Source: Orientallactaga sibirica (Eukaryota; Chordata; Mammalia; Rodentia; Dipodidae). Taken from it: a stretch of DNA of 64,000 nucleotides. Where the stretch lies: positions 1,116,001 to 1,180,000 of the forward strand of contig JAEOAD010000005.1 in NCBI GenBank assembly GCA_036365145.1, given 5' to 3'. Below the pieces are notes generated by a model, which was not told where the DNA came from, did no database searches, and was given only the letters and a program-made list of their open reading frames with translations. The position numbers and the translations under genes were made by a program. Positions 37,521 through 48,015 of this stretch are shown one piece after another (position 1 is the stretch's first letter; every line of letters begins with the position of its first letter).

Positions 37521-37673
37521 TTCTTTTTTTGGTTTTTCGAGGTAGGGTCTCACTTTAGCTCAGGCTGACCTGGAATTCACTATGTAGTCTCAGGCTGGCC
37601 TTGAACTCACAGCAATCCTCCTACCTCTGCCTCCCAAGTGCTGGGATTAAAGGTGTGTGCCACCATACCTGGC
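37521..37673 (-). mobile_element. B1 SINE with perfect target duplication
   Basis: Reverse B1 from 'ggtttttcgaggtagggtct' to 'caccatacctggc'. agttcatttt lies on both sides (37511-37520 and 37674-37683). Confidence 0.9.
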
Positions 37674-37683
37674 AGTTCATTTT

Positions 37684-37897
37684 CTTTTACTGTTTTATTT
37701 TATTACTTATTTAAGAGAGATAGAAAGACAGAGAAGGGAGAGAGACTGTGCACACCAGGGCCTCCAGCCACTGCAAACAAACTCCAGATACATGCACCAC
37801 TGTGTGCATCTGGCTTATGTGGGTAGTGGGGAATCAAACCTGGGTCCTTAGGCTTTGCAGGCAAGTGCCTTAACAGATAAGCCATATCTCTAGCCCC
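37684..37897 (-). mobile_element. Dip SINE inserted at the B1 target duplication
   Basis: It starts immediately after the right B1 target duplication and is followed by agtttatttt (37898-37907), a third, slightly changed copy of that 10-mer. Confidence 0.85.
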
Positions 37898-37909
37898 AGT
37901 TTATTTTAA

Positions 37910-39590
37910 TATAGAATTTCAGCATCTTGCTTTTGGTAGAGCTATTTTTGAATGCATTATACATTTTAAAAATGCACCTGCCTTTTCATGTCTATCTATG
38001 GAAAAGAGATTACCAATATTTAAGCTTATTTATTCAAGCAATATACTATCTATTCCTGCAATAAAGACACACGATTTTTGCATTCTAGGATTTTAGAGTC
38101 TTGACATAGCACAGGATGGTTTCTAGTGATAAACACAAGCAGGATATCTGGAGCTGATGGGATTGATGCTGACTGAAAAGACTGTGTGGAAGAGCAGCTG
38201 GGGGAGCCTTTCTAAATGTGAAGGCCACTATAAGTGTGCAGGATTTGAGAGTAAGGGGAAGTGGCGGGCCTGGTTGGAGAATTTCTCATACAATGACCTT
38301 TAGGTGGGAGCGTGACATCATCTCAGCCCCTGATAACCAGTGGGAACAGAATGACAAGTGGGAACAAGGTCCTTAGTTCTGCGGGGGATGAAAGGACTCA
38401 GTTTGGAGGACATAATAGTCTCTGTAAGCTCTTGGCCTTTATCTTTTAAGATCAATGGAGAAACATTTAGAGGTTTCTAAGAATACATATTATATAAGCA
38501 TGTGTAAGAAATGCATGTTTAAAGAAAGCTCTTTCTCTACGTGCAGCGTGGAGATCAGGTTGAATAGAAAGGATTTGGAAACTGAGAAGCTTTGTGCTTG
38601 CAACCACAGCGTCTAGAGGCTTCTAGAATTGTTTTTCTTGGCCAGTTTTATATTGACTATGAGAATATTAAGTGACCTAGATGCTTTTTCATCTGCACAC
38701 GTGTAAACGCAGGAAAGATAAAATGATTGAGGAGGACAGTGTTTAAAGTTTACACTTCCATTATTTTGAGTGACCACCTGTTCTTGAACTGAGTAATGAG
38801 GATTGGCCTCATATCTAATTAATAATAATTTAATTAGGAAAATGTTGGCTACTCTAGAAATTCAAAGACAGCTTATGTCTAGTCATGCTATGGAGTGGGA
38901 GGAATTCTTCCATACTTGTCACTGTCCTTTGCTGTGATCACCAGAGCCCAAGACATCCTTATGTGTTAAAGATTTTATAATTTTTTTCACAGACATAAAT
39001 ATAAAGGTGACACCAAGTTGTGGAATGATTTACATTTCCATTCATTACAATTTTTCTAAGATGAATACCATTTAGTATATTAGCACCGTTCACACTAAAT
39101 TTCAGGATTTATTCATGCATACTAACTCATAAGCCCTTTCTAACAAGTTCTGTCATAATGAAACAAAATACAAAGTTGTGTTTTGTGAAATGAGGATCAT
39201 TTTTCATCTTGTTTGATCTTTTAGGTAAGTGGGTAGATAATTTTTTAAACACACACACACATATATGATGTCAAAAGTGACAATGAAGCTTGCATGTTAT
39301 AAAGATGAGCCCATGGAAGATCGGCAGTCCTGTCTTGGCACTGGAAAACCCTCAAGGCTGACTGTACTCTCTGCTTCTTCTATAGGTTAAAATCAGCCCC
39401 TTTCAGGTTAAACCAAGTAATTGTGTCAACCAGCATTTGGGTTCAGCTTCTGAGCATGGTCAGTGTGCAGAAAGTAGTGTTGTTACCCCTCTTTATCCTA
39501 ACCAACCACCCTCTGATTCCCACTCAATTCTGCTTTTACTTTTTTATTACTGGAACCACCTGTTTAAAAGATATTTTCACAAATCAATCC
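37910..39590. other. Intron, nothing recognised
   Basis: Unique sequence; 38140-38420 is less AT-rich. A short (AC)n lies at about 39250. Confidence 0.4.
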
Positions 39591-39591
39591 T

Positions 39592-39784
39592 CAAGATTTA
39601 TTTATTTATTAGAGATGAGGGTGAGGGAAGAGAATGGTCATGCCAGGACCTCTGGCCGTTGCAAAGGAACTCTAGATGCATGTGCTACCTTGTTCATCTG
39701 GCTTACGTGGGTCCTGGGGAATTGAACCTGAGTTCTTTGGCTTTGCAGGCAAGCACCTTAACCACTAAGCAATCCATCCAGCCC
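39592..39784 (-). mobile_element. Dip SINE
   Basis: 'gatttatttatttattagag' to 'aagcaatccatccagccc'; the GA stretch is shortened. It abuts the L1 fragment at 39790. Confidence 0.8.
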
Positions 39785-39789
39785 AATGT

Positions 39790-40058
39790 TTTGGAAGTAT
39801 TAATAAATTTTCTTGTGAGGGTTTTAGTGGAAGTTAAATGTCTCCTTTTCCACCAGTATATTGTTCAATCTTAATGAGTTTCCTATAGTTCATCTTGATG
39901 CTGATATCTAGTTTTATTCCATTATGGTCAGATAAAAATACAGTAAGATATCAATTTTATTACATATATTAAGACATATTTTGTGCTCCAAAATGTGCTC
40001 TCTGTTTGAAAGGCTTTTCCATGGGCTACTGAGAAAAATGTACATACTGATAAGGATA
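39790..40058 (-). mobile_element. L1 ORF2 fragment (endonuclease-domain end), minus strand
   Basis: 'ctagttttattccattatgg' and 'tccatgggctactgagaaaaa' are the reverse of the conserved L1 ORF2 endonuclease C-terminal region. The left edge abuts a Dip SINE (39592-39784). Not translatable over any useful length. Confidence 0.65.
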
Positions 40059-40069
40059 AAACCATAAGA

Positions 40070-41010
40070 AAGTACAAACAAAATTCCCAAGATCTATAGT
40101 ATAGAATGAAAAAGCCAAATATTCTAGTCATAATCACAGAAGAACACTGAGCTCAAGTTAAAGGTGTGGAAAATATATTTAACAAAATTACAGTAGAAAG
40201 TTCCCAATTTAGGAAAAGCAATAGCCATACAAATACAGCAGGCTTGTAGAATACCCAAATGACAGGACCTTCACACATCATATCATAACTAAATCAGTTA
40301 GTATATACAACAAATAAAGGCAAACATATCAGGTTAGCAGCAGTTTTCTCAACAGAAATTCTAAAAGCTAAGAGGGGCATGGGATGACATATTTCAATTT
40401 TGAAAAGATAACAATCTATGTTACTATATCTATGATGGTATGAAGGCTACCCTTCCTAATTGAAGGAGAAATGAGTTTTCCATAACAAGCACCAACCAAG
40501 CCCAACAATACGGAAGATAATTTAAGGACTCATACACAGAAAAGATAATAATAAATATATCCATGCTGCTCGAGCAAAATTCAGTCCACACTATAACAGT
40601 AAATATATAAGTGAGAGAAAAAGTGATAAAAACAATACAACATAATAATAGGAAGTAATATACACCATTCATAATAACTCTGAATGTTAATAATCTCAAT
40701 CCTCCAATCAAAAGATACAGACTAGCAGATTTGGGTTAAACAAAGCAGCACCTATCTATTTCATGCCTCCAAAAATTCACTTCACTGAAAAATAAAACAC
40801 ACTCTAAGGATAAAAAGATTAGAGAACTCATTCAAAGTAACTGGAACTGGTAAGCAAGCCTGTATTAATTATATCTTTCAAATAAACTTAAAACAAAATT
40901 ATTTAGAAGAGATAAATTGGTTCGCTTCATAATGATTAAGGGAACAATTAATCAAGAAGTTACAAGTTACCATAATTCTAAACATATATACATGCACAAT
41001 GGTAAGAATG
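40070..41010 (+). mobile_element. L1 ORF1-ORF2 junction to endonuclease start, plus strand
   Basis: 'gaaggagaaatgag', 'caatcaaaagatacagacta' and 'gggaacaattaatcaagaag' followed by 'aacatatatacatgcac' follow, in order, the region just before and at the start of L1 ORF2. The segment lies head-to-head with 39790-40058. Many stops; it is an old fragment. Confidence 0.6.
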
Positions 41011-41822
41011 CAATGAATACCTTCTCCAAGTAAGGTAAGTTTGTCTACCACTTGTCTGTAATAAAGTCTGTCTGTAAAAACAGACATGCCCCATATCTTT
41101 GGAATATTGGGAGGGCTAGGGAGTCATAATGGTGGTCTCTGGCCCACAAAGCCTTCATGTTAAGCAGAAAATTTAGAGATAAATTGTTAAGCCATGTCCC
41201 AGCCCTTGTTTTTGCTTCAATTCTTGTGGTTACTGTTTCTTTAGTAGGAGTATAATACTTTAAACTACCTTAAACAAAACAAGACGGGCAACAGTTAAGA
41301 TTCACTAGGTTTCTTGTCTAAGGAGCTAACATTCACCTGCAATGCAACTGTAATAAAGTTTGCTCAGACAAGTAAATACGTGTGGTAGTCTATGCTGTGT
41401 TGTTCATATGGCACGAGCAGGTCTTGTTTCTTTTTATGTTTATAATTCTAATTAGCTACTGATCAATGTTTAGTTCATCTGTCTAATGTTGATGCACCAT
41501 AGGATGCTATGTCATTATACTATGTATAATCAGATATAGAAAGAGTGGAGTTCAGGGATATTAAATAACCCTTATGTTTGATGGGCAGTTCAAAACTTTA
41601 CAGTAAAGTATGCCACAAAGCCATACCTCATCTTTCTCAAAGCATTTTTGACCTCCTTACTTCCTAGAATGGCCATTTAATTTCTGCTTACAATACTCAA
41701 CAACAATTTTAGACCAAAGTTCTAAACTCTTTCACATTCTTCCTACAAACCACTTCCAAAAGTCTGCGAACCACATGGTCACGTTTATAATAGCAATGAC
41801 TCCACTCTTGGTACCAATTTTC

Positions 41823-42199
41823 TGTTTTAGTTATTGGTCTCCCTTGCTGTGACAAAGTACCTGGCAGGAAGCAGATTAAGGAAAGGAGGCCTATAGTTGA
41901 GGCTGCACACAGTTCTTGGTGGGAACACATGACTACAGGAGCATTAGGCATGGTCACATTCAGTGTGCAGAGAGAAAGGACAGTCATGAGTACTGGTCCT
42001 CAGCAAGCCCCCTCTTTTTATAAAGTCCAGGATCCCCACCCATGGAAGAGTGCTGTACACAGTTAAGGTGGATCTTATCCCTCATAGGCAACCTCAATAG
42101 GTAACCTAATCTAGACAATCACTCACAGGACTGTTCAGAGGCTAATTATCTAGATCAATCATGGTCTCGTCAAGTTGACAAGCAATATTAGCCATCACA
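41823..42199 (-). mobile_element. ERVL-type LTR (MLT2-like), minus strand
   Basis: In reverse it begins TGTGATGGCTAATATTGC followed by TGTCAACTTGAC, the hallmark start of MLT2/ERVL-like LTRs, and ends near CTAAAACA. No clear target duplication is visible. Subfamily is uncertain. Confidence 0.65.
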
Positions 42200-42219
42200 A
42201 GACCTTTTTTATATATTTA

Positions 42220-43340
42220 GTGATCATTTATTCTTCTTTTAATAAGTATCTATCCAGCTCTGCTGTCCATATGCAATCTAATCGTTTGTGCACCTTTGAT
42301 TATATTGCTTGTTAATTTAATTTAGTTTTCATTTTAGATGCTGGATATTAAACTTCTGTAAGACAAATAACTGGGAAAGATTTTTCCCATTGTGTAGGTT
42401 CAGTTATTACTTTTTGTTGTTCTTGCTGTATAGGAGTTTTGCTAACCTCCACATAACGTCATATATCTACTTTTTGTTGTTGTTGCTGTATAGGAGTTTT
42501 GCTAACCTCCACATAAAGTCATATATCCACTTTTTGTTGTTGTTGCTGTATAGGAGTTTTGCTAACCTCCACATAAAGTCATATATCCACTTTTTGTTGT
42601 TGTTGCTGTATAGGAGTTTTGCTAACCTCCACATAACGTCATATATCCACTTTTTGTTGTTGTTGCTGTATAGGAGTTTTGCTAACCTCCACATAACGCC
42701 ATATATCTACTTTTTTTTGTTGTTGTTGCTGTATAGGAATTTTGCTAACCTCCACATAACATCATATATCCACTTTTTTTCTTCAGTTTCATGAGTCTTC
42801 ATAAGACTCTCATGGAGGTAATCATTGTTAATACCAACACCTTGAAGTGTTTTCCTTTATTTTCTTTAATAATTACAGAGAGTTTTTCCTTTTATATTAA
42901 GGCTTTTTATTCATTTTGAGTTGATTTCAATGCAAGGTGGGGAATAAGGGTCCACTTTTAGTATTGTACACATGAATATTCAGTTGTCCCAGTATCAATT
43001 TGTTGAAAAGGCTATCTTTTCTTCAGACTTTTTGGCACCTGCAAGAACACTTGTATTTTTCCAGCCTTGTAGACATCTGTTAGTTACCCAAGATTAGGTT
43101 TGTGTGCTTTCAGGGAAGTACTGTACCATGGATCTTTGCATTATACAATTTGTAAATTATTCATTAAAAACATTTTGTGAAGTGAGTGATTTTATATCTA
43201 TATTGCCAATATATAAATTTCCTATTTATTCATGTTATTACTATAATCTGGGATTTATAAAACTGTCTCATTGTTACCTAACTATTGAGATTAAATGCTT
43301 TTTCATTTTGCTTTGGCTGCATTTCTTCATTTCCCATTAA
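42220..43340 (-). mobile_element. L1 ORF2 C-terminal fragment with internal minisatellite, minus strand
   Basis: Order of reverse-strand L1 landmarks: 'tggatattaaacttctgtaag', 'tttttcccattgtgtaggtt', 'tgctgtataggagtttt', then after the tandem array 'tattcattttgagttgattt', 'atattcagttgtcccagtat' and 'tttgttgaaaaggct'. All match the canonical L1 ORF2 C-terminal region read in reverse. A six-copy repeat (42411-42772) is inserted by local amplification. Confidence 0.7.
42411..42772. repeat. 60-bp minisatellite, six copies
   Basis: Six head-to-tail units begin at 42411, 42471, 42531, 42591, 42651 and 42711. The first five are exactly 60 bp and the last is 62 bp through extra T/G bases. The unit runs from a T-rich start with (TTG) repeats through 'tgctgtataggagttttgct' to 'atatatccac'. 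Copies differ by only a few bases each. The period is divisible by three, so both strands stay open and give a spurious repetitive peptide (YRSFANLHI...). Confidence 0.95.
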
Positions 43341-43491
43341 GATTATGTATAGTTGTAGGAAAATTGAAGTCAAATTCTCACTTTAACATAAAATTAAGCT
43401 GTGCAATAATTCCAATTGATTTCAATCACTATGAAATGCATTTCTAAATTGTCTTTAGTTATTTATAATTTGCATGTGTATTTCCTGTTTA

Positions 43492-43695
43492 CCTACTTTT
43501 AAAATTTATTTATTTTTACATAGTATACAAAATAATGGGTTTCATTTTAACATTTCCTCACATGCATATCATTGTTTTTTTGTTTATATTCACCTTCCAT
43601 TAACATCTCTTGCCCCCACACCCTCCCACTGGACCCCTACTGTCTGCAAAAAGTCCTCTATCTGTACTTCCTTTCTAATATTTGTTAATACTTAA
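43492..43695 (-). mobile_element. L1 (Lx-like) 3' UTR, minus strand
   Basis: 'gggtttcattttaacatttc', 'catgcatatcattg' and 'ccctcccactggacccctac' resemble the reverse of the murid Lx/L1 3' end. It sits just upstream of the young MaLR insertion. Confidence 0.55.
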
Positions 43696-43826
43696 GTATT
43701 TTGTTTCTTTCTCTGCTGTCAAAGTTTTATCATTCTTTTTCAGTGTCCTGGAGTTGTATCAGATAAGGGTTTATATTGGCCATTTTAGAAACTCTGTGTA
43801 CTTTAGCTAGAATGTGTTTTTGTTAT

Positions 43827-45690
43827 TGTGGTAGTTTGAATATATGTCCCCCAATATATTCAGTATTTTATTAGTTTATAGTTTGCTTCTGCAATCACCT
43901 TGCTAGAGGCAAGGTCACTGGGGGCCCGGTCTTAAGGTGTGGTGATGGGTTTGAGATTCCATTGTAAAGATATGCAAATGTGTCTAGCAGGAGTTCCTGA
44001 AGTCTGCTTGTGACCTTTTGGCTGTAGTTTTGCTCTGTGTGCTGTGGTGGCTGGTTGGTTTTTCGCTCTGCTTGGTCCTGTGGAGAGCAGGTCGTTTCTT
44101 CTGCCATTATGGAACTTCCCCTGGATCTGTAAGCTTCAATAAATAATATCCCTTCCTCCATAACTGTGCCTGGTCTGGAAGTTCATCTCAGCGAACCTGA
44201 AGCTGTCTGCAACAGTAAAGTGGTACCGAGGAGTGTGGGGTGAGATGAACCTGACCGTGTGGATGTTCGTCTTTTGCAACCTTTGTTTTGGAGGAATGGG
44301 CATGGACTTGGTGCTTGCAACTGAAGATGCCTTCTGGAGTGGTAAGCCAAGTTTTATGGACTATTCTGATGAGAGTTTGAGAATGCTAAGTGCAGATAGT
44401 ACTGAACTTCGAGGCTTGGTTTATGAGGTTTCTAAGGGGAAGGAAAGACTGCAGAGGACTTTGTTGGAACTGGGCTACTGGCATAAGGGATGGCTACGTT
44501 CTGCTATCCAGGCCCAGAAAGTTTGATCAAGGTTAAATTTGTAATGGACTGATGTGCTTGGCTAAAGATATCGGACTGAGATTTTAAGATTTTGAGTTGG
44601 AAAACCTGAAGCAAGCTAAAAGTAGAGGCACTGAGACTGGTTAAGCTGCTATTGTTGACACATTAGCAATCTTAAGGAAGGTGGAAGGAAGGTGGCCTGA
44701 CTTGATTTACATTAAAACAATGGAGAGGATGCCTGAGGAAAGACTGTTAAAAATGCAAATTCTTGGAAAGAGCTGACTGGAGAAGGAACCTGCTTTTCAA
44801 GGCTATGGTTTATTTTGTCCCTGGATTTAGAATATGGCTGTGTCCTGCACACCTGGTATTAGTTTTGGAAATATGAAAAATGCATAGAATGGTCATGAGT
44901 TGCACACGGTTCCAGGAGCCGCTGCTGAGATGCGGCATGAAGCAGGGCATGAAGACCCTCAGGAATAGGCTGGAAGAGCCTTTGGAAGATGGACTGTGGG
45001 TTGCATGGAGACCTGAAGATGTTTTGGATATACCAGGACTGTGCAAAAGGACTACCATGGAGTGCAGTGTTGAACTGGGATGAAAGTTTTCCCTGGCTAC
45101 TCTGCCCAGCTGGAGGGGCGGAATTGGTAAACATGGAGACTGTTAGTCTCTGGTTATATTGAACTTGAACTGCAGAAGTTTGATGATGGCTGATGGTGAT
45201 TGAGTTTCCATTGTTTTAGTCTCTCCTTGCTATTCCTTATACAGTTAAAATGTTTACTCTGTGCCTTTACATGTTGAAAGTATTTAACTTGTTTGATTGT
45301 ACAGGACTCACTATCTTAAGTTGATCAAGACTGTGAGAACCTTTGAAATTGGACTGAGTACAATTTACAATGTGTGATAGTTATAAATCTATTGGGGACC
45401 AGGAGCTAAATATATTGGGGGCCAGGGCGGAATGTGGTAGTTTGAATATATGTCCCCAATATATTCAGTATTTTATTAGTTTATAGTTTGCATCTGCAAT
45501 CACCTTGCTAGAGGCAAGGTCACTGGGGGCCCGGTCTTAAGGTGTGGTGATGGGTTTGAGATTCCATTGTAAAGATATGCAAATGTGTCTAGCAGGAGTT
45601 CCTGAAGTCTGCTGTGTGACCTTTGGCTGTAGTTTTGCTCTGTGTGCTGTGGTGGCTGGTTGGTTTTTCTCTCTGCTTGGTCCTGTTGGG
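43827..45690 (+). mobile_element. Young MaLR element: 5' LTR, internal region, truncated 3' LTR
   Basis: The 5' LTR is 43827-44214 (TGTGGTAG...GCAACA) and contains AATAAA in 'cttcaataaataata'. After six bases comes a primer-binding-site-like run, tggtaccgaggagtgtgg (44221-44238), consistent with the tRNA-Leu priming typical of ERVL relatives. The ~1.2-kb internal region has no recognisable gag or pol, as is normal for MaLRs. A purine-rich tract, ggggccagggcggaa, ends at 45432 just before the 3' LTR (45433-45690). The two LTRs differ by only about two substitutions and a few 1-base indels over ~255 bases, so the insertion is recent. The 3' LTR breaks off after 'ggtcctgt', about 130 bases short, so no target duplication can be scored. 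Confidence 0.85.
44221..44238 (+). other. Primer-binding-site-like sequence of the MaLR element
   Basis: tggtaccgaggagtgtgg begins with TGG, the complement of a tRNA CCA end, and lies six bases downstream of the 5' LTR. This is the position and form expected of an ERVL-type primer-binding site. The tRNA identity (Leu) is inferred. Confidence 0.6.
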
Positions 45691-46264
45691 AGCTCATTTT
45701 GAAATGTGTGGTACTTTATTGCTGCACTCCAAGGGCTCTCACAATCTAGCTGCTAGTTGACTCTACAACCTCCTTTCTGATAGTGCCCTTCACAAACAAG
45801 GTCTTCTCTAAATAACCCACATTTGGGGTTTCTTGTTATCAAAGGACCTTTAGAAGGCATTTTCTGAACGTATATTTGAAGCAGTGTTGTTCTGGGAGTT
45901 AGAGCTGATTCAACTCTCAGGAGGACTTCATTTCCATTTTCATGGGGTCCTATTCTCCTCTAACCTCTAACATGCTTTAGAGTACTTGGCAGTGGCACTT
46001 CCACTGTTCCCAGGCAGAGCATCTTGTTAAAATAAGACTCTTTGACTAGGTGCAGTGTTTGGATTTTGCATTTTATTCTCTTTGCATTTAATAGTTACTC
46101 AGGAAATCATAGCGTAGAGACTGAAAGCAGTCATGAGCTATCAAACCTTTGAGCTCTAGGCAGCAAATTTACATCCCTAAAAACTAGCTCCATCCCTCAG
46201 AGCAGATAAGTTTTCTTTTTTTACTATGGAAATTTAATATAATAAAAGGCTTGGGGCAGTCACT

Positions 46265-46646
46265 TGCTATATTATTTCCTCATTGCTGGCACAAAATACC
46301 TTACAAATACCAGTGTAGGGAGGAAAGGGGTCTTAGGGATAAATTCAAGGTTATAATCTATCATTGGTGGTGGAAGACACCGGTGGCAGGAGCTTGAGGT
46401 ATCTGGTCACATATAGTTCACAATGAAGAAACAGAAGGCCATGAATTCTAGTGCTCAGGCATCTCTATCCTGTGGATGCAGTCCAGGATCCTCAGCCAAT
46501 TGAATACCAGTTCCTCATACTTAGGATATGTCTTCCCATCTTGATTAAACTAATCTAGAGAAAAGTCCTAATAGACTTGCTAAAAAGTTTGTATTTATGG
46601 TGATTCTAAATCCTGTCAAGTTGACAACCAGAGATTAACTATCACA
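46265..46646 (-). mobile_element. ERVL-type LTR, minus strand
   Basis: The right edge 'gtcaagttgacaaccagagat ... actatcaca' is the reverse of the same MLT2-like LTR start seen at 42199. The body 'tcctcattgctggcacaaaat' and 'gtccaggatcctcagcc' aligns with the 41823 LTR. It is more diverged, and the left edge is approximate. Confidence 0.6.
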
Positions 46647-46762
46647 CCTGCCCAAGTGAAATAAAACACAGTACCCATGAGTTAAGATTATTCCTAAACC
46701 TCACTCATCCATCAATTGTCCTTCACTTGTAATTTATAGATAAGCTAATAATATACAGTTCT

Positions 46763-46766
<4 letters not shown>

Positions 46767-46807
<41 letters not shown>

Positions 46808-46984
46808 TTTCTTTCTTTCTTTCTTTCTTTTTTGTTTTTGGTTTTTGAGGTAGAGTCTAGCTCTAGCCTAGGCTGACTTGAAATTCACTATGCAGTCTCA
46901 GGGTGACCTCGAACTCACAGCAGTTCTCCTACCTCTGGCTCCCAAGTGCTGGGATTAAAGGTGTGCGCCACCAAGTCTGCTGAG
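46767..46984 (-). mobile_element. B1 SINE with expanded TTCT tail
   Basis: The reverse tail has expanded to (TTCT)n at 46767-46830, then 'ggtttttgaggtagagtcta' to 'gtgcgccaccaagtctgc'. The flanks 'agttcttctttc' and 'agttctttcttg' look like its target duplication. Confidence 0.85.
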
Positions 46985-47974
46985 TAGTTCTTTCTTGATA
47001 ACTGAGTAAATTTTAAAGGAATGCCTACTGCAGAAATAAAATAATTAGGAAATTTTTTTCATTCACATTTGAACTGAGGAAATTGATCCTCAAAATATTT
47101 ACTTAACAATTTTTTTTTATTTTAAGCTCTCAGTATCAATAGTGCATTATCCCATTAGAATAGCATAGGGAAAGAAAATCAAGGATCCAGAGTTATCAGG
47201 ATTACTTTGGTCTGCATGGGTAGCATTATTTCATTACCTACATTGTTATTCAACATGTAATTAGAATTTTTGTGAATGCTTTGAATGAAAGAAAAAAGAT
47301 TCTATGAGACTATTTCACATAATACCTCCACCTACAGTTGCATTAGGAAGAGAAGGCTTCCCTTCATGGATGATTGATGAACCAGGTTTTACAGATTTGT
47401 AAGCATTAAATTGACAAAGAGGTGCGGGAGATCTGAACATTTCAAGAAGAAATATTAGTATGTACAGACATCCTGTGGCAGTTATGAGGGTGTGAGAGTA
47501 GATTAGGGAGACTAGGGAACAGAGGGAGAGGAGCACTCTAGAGAGAAGAATGTAGAGTTTAGACACGAGAATAATGTTTAGGAGTTCCCAGAGGACAATC
47601 ATATTTCAGATACACAGCCAGTATTCAATGTCTTCAGATGATCTTTTCTCCTTTCAGCATGGAAGTAATATTCTGCAGCTTTCTATGTACTAACCAGAAG
47701 AAACGTTTCACACTCACATAATTTTTGCATCTGAGTTCTATTTTCGGTGACTTTAACAGGGCCAGGAATAGAAGACATGCAAAAGATAACATATTACAAA
47801 TTATAGACAGGTAATACTATTCATTCAAATGATTGATTATGGGATCTGTTCTATAAATTTATTGACTGAAGACTTTAAGTGGCTGCAGAATGCACAGTCC
47901 AGTATCAGTGAAGGCTTCTATAGCAGGTGAAAGATAACCATAAAAAATTTAATTTCTTGTAGTATATTTCACTT
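46985..47974. other. Repeat-poor intron flank upstream of the PRR16 exon
   Basis: About 1 kb of AT-rich sequence without recognisable SINE, LINE or LTR, between the last upstream B1 and the acceptor. No coding signal is visible. Confidence 0.5.
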
Positions 47975-48015
47975 TGGGTCATTCTTCAACACAATTACCT
48001 TGTCCTTTCCACCAG
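47975..48015 (+). other. PRR16: Splice acceptor and polypyrimidine tract of PRR16 last exon
   Basis: A pyrimidine-rich run (ccttgtcctttccaccag) ends in AG at 48014-48015, immediately before the first recognisable PRR16 codon (GTG, 48016). Upstream in-frame codons do not resemble the protein, which places the exon edge here. 'ttcaacac' about 25 bases upstream is a possible branch-point region, not a firm call. Confidence 0.85.

Larger units (their letters stand above)
1..48015 (+). other. PRR16: Intron of PRR16 (3' part)
   Basis: Everything upstream of the acceptor should be intron, because the first ~53 codons of PRR16 are missing and no second coding exon can be seen. PRR16 is known to span a large, gene-poor region in mammals. 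The open frames here are short, fall in repeats or have no recognisable protein character. An alternative 5' non-coding exon inside this stretch cannot be excluded from sequence alone. Confidence 0.8.

Noticed and set aside
42411..42772. Regular repeats resembling a CRISPR array
   Set aside because: Units are contiguous with no unique spacers, and the context is mammalian L1.
42390..42794. 134-residue repetitive open frame (YRSFANLHI repeats)
   Set aside because: It is a by-product of the 60-bp minisatellite inside an L1 fragment; the other strand is equally open.
44233..44526. 97-residue frame in the MaLR internal region
   Set aside because: MaLR internal regions do not encode recognisable gag or pol, and this frame matches nothing I know.
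47974..48015. ATG at 47974 as the start of the PRR16 frame
   Set aside because: The 14 codons before 48016 do not resemble PRR16, and a polypyrimidine tract plus AG ends exactly at the first homologous codon.
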